A stretch of 64,000 bases of DNA from Lacinutrix algicola (GTDB lineage: Bacteria; Bacteroidota; Bacteroidia; Flavobacteriales; Flavobacteriaceae). Position 1 is the first letter of the stretch; each line of letters begins with the position of its first letter. Below are positions 61,348 through 64,000 of this stretch, piece after piece. Below the pieces are notes generated by a model. The model was not told the origin of the DNA. It did not search any database and saw nothing but the letters and a program-made list of their open reading frames with translations. The DNA lies in contig NZ_LIQH01000040.1 in assembly GCF_001418085.1 (NCBI RefSeq), positions 1 to 64,000 of the forward strand. The letters run 5' to 3'. A program made the translations under genes and the position numbers.

Positions 61348-62901
61348 ATGAAGGTTACAGCTTTAGAATTAGAAGAAAGACAAGAAGGCAAGAGTTTATA
61401 TAGTTACCAAAAAGGTGCAATTGATAAAATTTTCGCATGTTTTGAAGATGCTCCAGAAGATTACCATTTACTTTACCAACTTCCAACAGGTGGTGGTAAA
61501 ACGGTTATTTTCTCTGAGATTGTTCGCCAGTATTTAAAGCATCATAAAAAGCAAGTATTAGTAATGACGCATAGAATTGAGCTTTGTAAGCAAACGTCTA
61601 ATATGCTGTCTGAATTTGGTGTAAGTAATAAAATTGTAGACTCTAAGGCCGATTTAAGTGATCAAGGTGACTTTAATTGCTTTGTTGCCATGGTAGAAAC
61701 GCTTAATAATCGTTTAACAGATAACAAACTAGATATTAGTGATATTGGGTTAGTTATTATTGATGAAGCGCACTATAACTCGTTTACAAAACTATTTAAG
61801 TTTTTTGAGAAATCTTTTATATTAGGAGTAACAGCAACGCCTTTAAGTAGTAATATTAACCTTCCAATGAAGGATAATTATAACGAATTAATTGTTGGTG
61901 AAACGATCCATTCTTTAATTGAAAATGAGTTTTTAGCACGTGCCGAAGTCTATTCTTACAATGTAGGTTTAACCTCTTTAATTGTAGGTGCTAATGGTGA
62001 TTATACTGTAAAATCTTCTGAAGATTTATATACAAATACAGACATGCTTACCAAGCTTGTACAATCTTACGAAGAGCGTTGTAAAAACAGGAAAACATTA
62101 ATATTTAATAATGGTATTAATACCTCTTTACATGTTTACGACACCTTTAGAAGAGCAGGATACAATGTAGCACACTTAGATAATAACAATACTAAAAAAG
62201 AGCGTAAAGCCATTTTAAAATGGTTTAAAGAAACGCCAGATGCAATATTAACTTCTGTAAGTATCTTAACTACAGGTTTCGATGAACCAACAGTAGATTG
62301 TATTATATTAAACAGAGCAACAAAATCGTTAACTTTATACTACCAAATGATTGGTCGTGGTTCTCGTATTTTAAAGAATAAAAATAAGTTTACAGTTATA
62401 GATTTAGGAAACAACCTGCACCGTTTTGGGCCTTGGGGAAGTGACTTAGATTGGCATAAAATATTTAGATCTCCTAACTTTTACCTTGATGGTATTGTAA
62501 GTGATGAAGATTTAGAAGAAAACTTTAGATATGAAATGCCAGACGAGCTTCGTGCAGAATTTGCGAAGTCTGAGGATGTTTATTTCAACATTAAAGCCAT
62601 GTATATCCAATCTGTTAGAGAAGGAGATTCGTCTAAAGTAATTTTAGAACGTTCTATTGCGCATCATGCAAAAATTTGTATTGAAAATAGTGAAGATGTT
62701 TGGGATGCTTTAGGTTTAGCAAAAATGCTAAAAGACGATATAGATTACCGTATACAACGCTATACAAAGTGTATTAGTAAAAGTACTTTTAACTTTGTAG
62801 AATGGTTAAAAGATGATTATAAGAAAAAATTAAATGCCTATTTACGTTCTAATTTTGATGAAGTTTACGAAGAAATTCATGGATTTCCACCTGAGGAATA
62901 A
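61348..62901 (+). CDS. DEAD/DEAH-box superfamily 2 helicase
   Basis: This 517-residue helicase has YQKGAIDKIFACF (Q-like), Walker A LPTGGGKTVIF near residue 50, VMTHRIELCKQ (Ia), the DEAH box VIIDEAHYNSF near 138, and GVTATPLS (III). The second RecA domain has TTGFDEPTVDCIILNRATKS and YYQMIGRGSRI (VI). It resembles the type III restriction/UvrB-like res subunit family and stand-alone DNA helicases. No methyltransferase is adjacent. ATG at 61348 is preferred over the TTG ten codons upstream because it follows an A-rich leader. Confidence 0.87.
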   Translation: MKVTALELEERQEGKSLYSYQKGAIDKIFACFEDAPEDYHLLYQLPTGGGKTVIFSEIVRQYLKHHKKQVLVMTHRIELCKQTSNMLSEFGVSNKIVDSKADLSDQGDFNCFVAMVETLNNRLTDNKLDISDIGLVIIDEAHYNSFTKLFKFFEKSFILGVTATPLSSNINLPMKDNYNELIVGETIHSLIENEFLARAEVYSYNVGLTSLIVGANGDYTVKSSEDLYTNTDMLTKLVQSYEERCKNRKTLIFNNGINTSLHVYDTFRRAGYNVAHLDNNNTKKERKAILKWFKETPDAILTSVSILTTGFDEPTVDCIILNRATKSLTLYYQMIGRGSRILKNKNKFTVIDLGNNLHRFGPWGSDLDWHKIFRSPNFYLDGIVSDEDLEENFRYEMPDELRAEFAKSEDVYFNIKAMYIQSVREGDSSKVILERSIAHHAKICIENSEDVWDALGLAKMLKDDIDYRIQRYTKCISKSTFNFVEWLKDDYKKKLNAYLRSNFDEVYEEIHGFPPEE

Positions 62902-63021
62902 TATTTTAAAATAGACCGTAAACAAGTCTTAAGTTGGCAGTACTTCTCGTTTGTAATTACTTTTATAATTAAAACCTAAGTTTTTGCAACGCAATAACAA
63001 ACAAAATAACAACAAACACCA

Positions 63022-64000
63022 ATGAGTACTTTTAAAGATTTAGGATTACATAACGACTATATAAAATCGCTTAAAGAATTAGGAATTAAAACGCCTACAG
63101 CCATTCAAGAGCAAGCAATACCAGTATTAATTAAATCTAAAGTAGATTTTATTGGTTTAGCACAAACAGGAACAGGTAAAACTGCTGCCTATGGTTTACC
63201 AGCATTACATAAAGTAGATCCAAGTAAAAGAGCTGTACAAGCACTAATTATTGCGCCAACACGCGAATTGGTTCAGCAAATAAAAAAGCAATTGTTTAAA
63301 TTCACTAAATACAACAGCAAAAAGATTTTTGTTGAAGGCGTTTATGGAGGCGAAAAAATAGACATTCAGATTAGCAACTTACAACGTCCAACGCACATTA
63401 TTGTTGCTACTCCTGGTCGTTTGGTAGATTTATTAGATAGAAATATTATAAATTTAACGCATATAAACACACTTATTTTAGACGAAGCAGACGAGATGCT
63501 AAGTATGGGCTTTAAAAAGGATTTAAACACCATTTTAGATGCGACTACTAAAAGTGCTCGTAATACATGGTTGTTTTCTGCAACAATGCCTGCTGAGTTA
63601 AAAAACATCGTATCGCGCTACATTGCTAAAGATGCTGCTCGTGTAGAAATTGATCGCGAAAGTATTGTAAATGCTAATATTTCTCATCATTATGTGAAAT
63701 CGTCTATTGTAGACAAAGCGCATACAGTTATGCGTTTATTAGAAGATAGAGAAGAGGAGCGTGGTATTATTTTTTGTAGAACAAAAGCAGGTACACAATC
63801 TTTAAAACAACAATTACAAAAGGAAGGTTTTAATGTAGATGCGCTAGAAGGTGATATGACGCAGAAAGAGCGTGACAAAGTAATGCGTGCGTTTAAGAAT
63901 ACTAATTTACAAATATTAATATCTACAGATGTTTCTGCTCGTGGAATAGACGTTAACAACTTGGCTTTTATTATCCACCACCAGTTGCCAGAACATATAG
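63022..64000 (+). CDS. DEAD-box RNA helicase, partial (3' end beyond the window)
   Basis: About 326 residues are visible before the window edge, with no stop codon. Motifs: KELGIKTPTAIQEQAIPVL (Q motif), AQTGTGKTAAYGLPAL (Walker A) near residue 48, PTRELVQQ (Ia), ATPGRLVDLL (Ib), LILDEADEMLSMGF (DEAD) near 153, FSATMP (III) and STDVSARGIDVNNL (V). It is a DEAD-box RNA helicase of the DeaD/RhlE type, likely acting in ribosome assembly or mRNA turnover at low temperature. The C-terminal tail that would tell the subtype is missing. Confidence 0.9.
   Translation, partial: MSTFKDLGLHNDYIKSLKELGIKTPTAIQEQAIPVLIKSKVDFIGLAQTGTGKTAAYGLPALHKVDPSKRAVQALIIAPTRELVQQIKKQLFKFTKYNSKKIFVEGVYGGEKIDIQISNLQRPTHIIVATPGRLVDLLDRNIINLTHINTLILDEADEMLSMGFKKDLNTILDATTKSARNTWLFSATMPAELKNIVSRYIAKDAARVEIDRESIVNANISHHYVKSSIVDKAHTVMRLLEDREEERGIIFCRTKAGTQSLKQQLQKEGFNVDALEGDMTQKERDKVMRAFKNTNLQILISTDVSARGIDVNNLAFIIHHQLPEHI

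Overview
This is an AT-rich chromosomal window from a member of the Bacteroidota, almost certainly family Flavobacteriaceae. The evidence is a Bacteroidetes-type LptD, bacillithiol synthase BshA, a NagZ-like/beta-lactamase-like fusion, a fused alpha/beta keto-acid dehydrogenase E1, a MutS2 without an Smr domain, A-rich leaders with little Shine-Dalgarno sequence, and TAnnTTTG-like promoter boxes. I see no rRNA, tRNA, CRISPR array, prophage or canonical transposase.

Layout. 1-10 kb: envelope and redox genes (ridA-lptD leftwards; amidase, MCE protein, Fe-S oxidoreductase pair and a tandem pair of PH-domain membrane proteins rightwards). 10-28 kb: metabolism and envelope (serB, hydrolase fusion, bshA, OmpH, D-2-hydroxyacid dehydrogenase-like flavoprotein, aroC, dicarboxylate/amino-acid symporter, sulfurtransferase, CPBP protease). 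28-30.3 kb: a repeat array around a GIY-YIG nuclease gene. 30.3-36 kb: mutS2, a patchy accessory segment of small unknown genes, and truA. 36-44.4 kb: Nudix hydrolase, aldehyde dehydrogenase with an AraC regulator, a decayed second copy of the truA 5' end, peptidase E, flavin monooxygenase, YfcC transporter and ung. 44.4-45.5 kb: a second repeat cluster around a DUF559 nuclease relic. 45.5-52 kb: cytoplasmic binding-protein-like gene, nucleoside phosphorylase, SUI1 factor, 2OG oxygenase and keto-acid E1. 52-58 kb: two tiny related ORFs, cold-shock-domain protein, MscS channel, pseudouridine synthase and topoisomerase III. 58-64 kb: APC permease with a small HMA-like protein, DUF1853 protein and two helicases, the last cut by the window edge.

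Most genes are ordinary housekeeping genes. The most unusual content is between the genes. Two unrelated single-domain nuclease genes (GIY-YIG at 29.4 kb, DUF559 at 44.9 kb) each sit inside several same-strand copies of their own double-hairpin repeat. This layout recalls REP/REPIN elements and their RAYT transposases but uses different enzymes. A third interspersed repeat lies inside the Fe-S operon at 6.8 kb. Other notable items are a chimeric relic joining truA and a lipoprotein gene fragment at 39.4 kb, and two tiny ORFs sharing a W-N-x3-R-Y ending at 52 kb.
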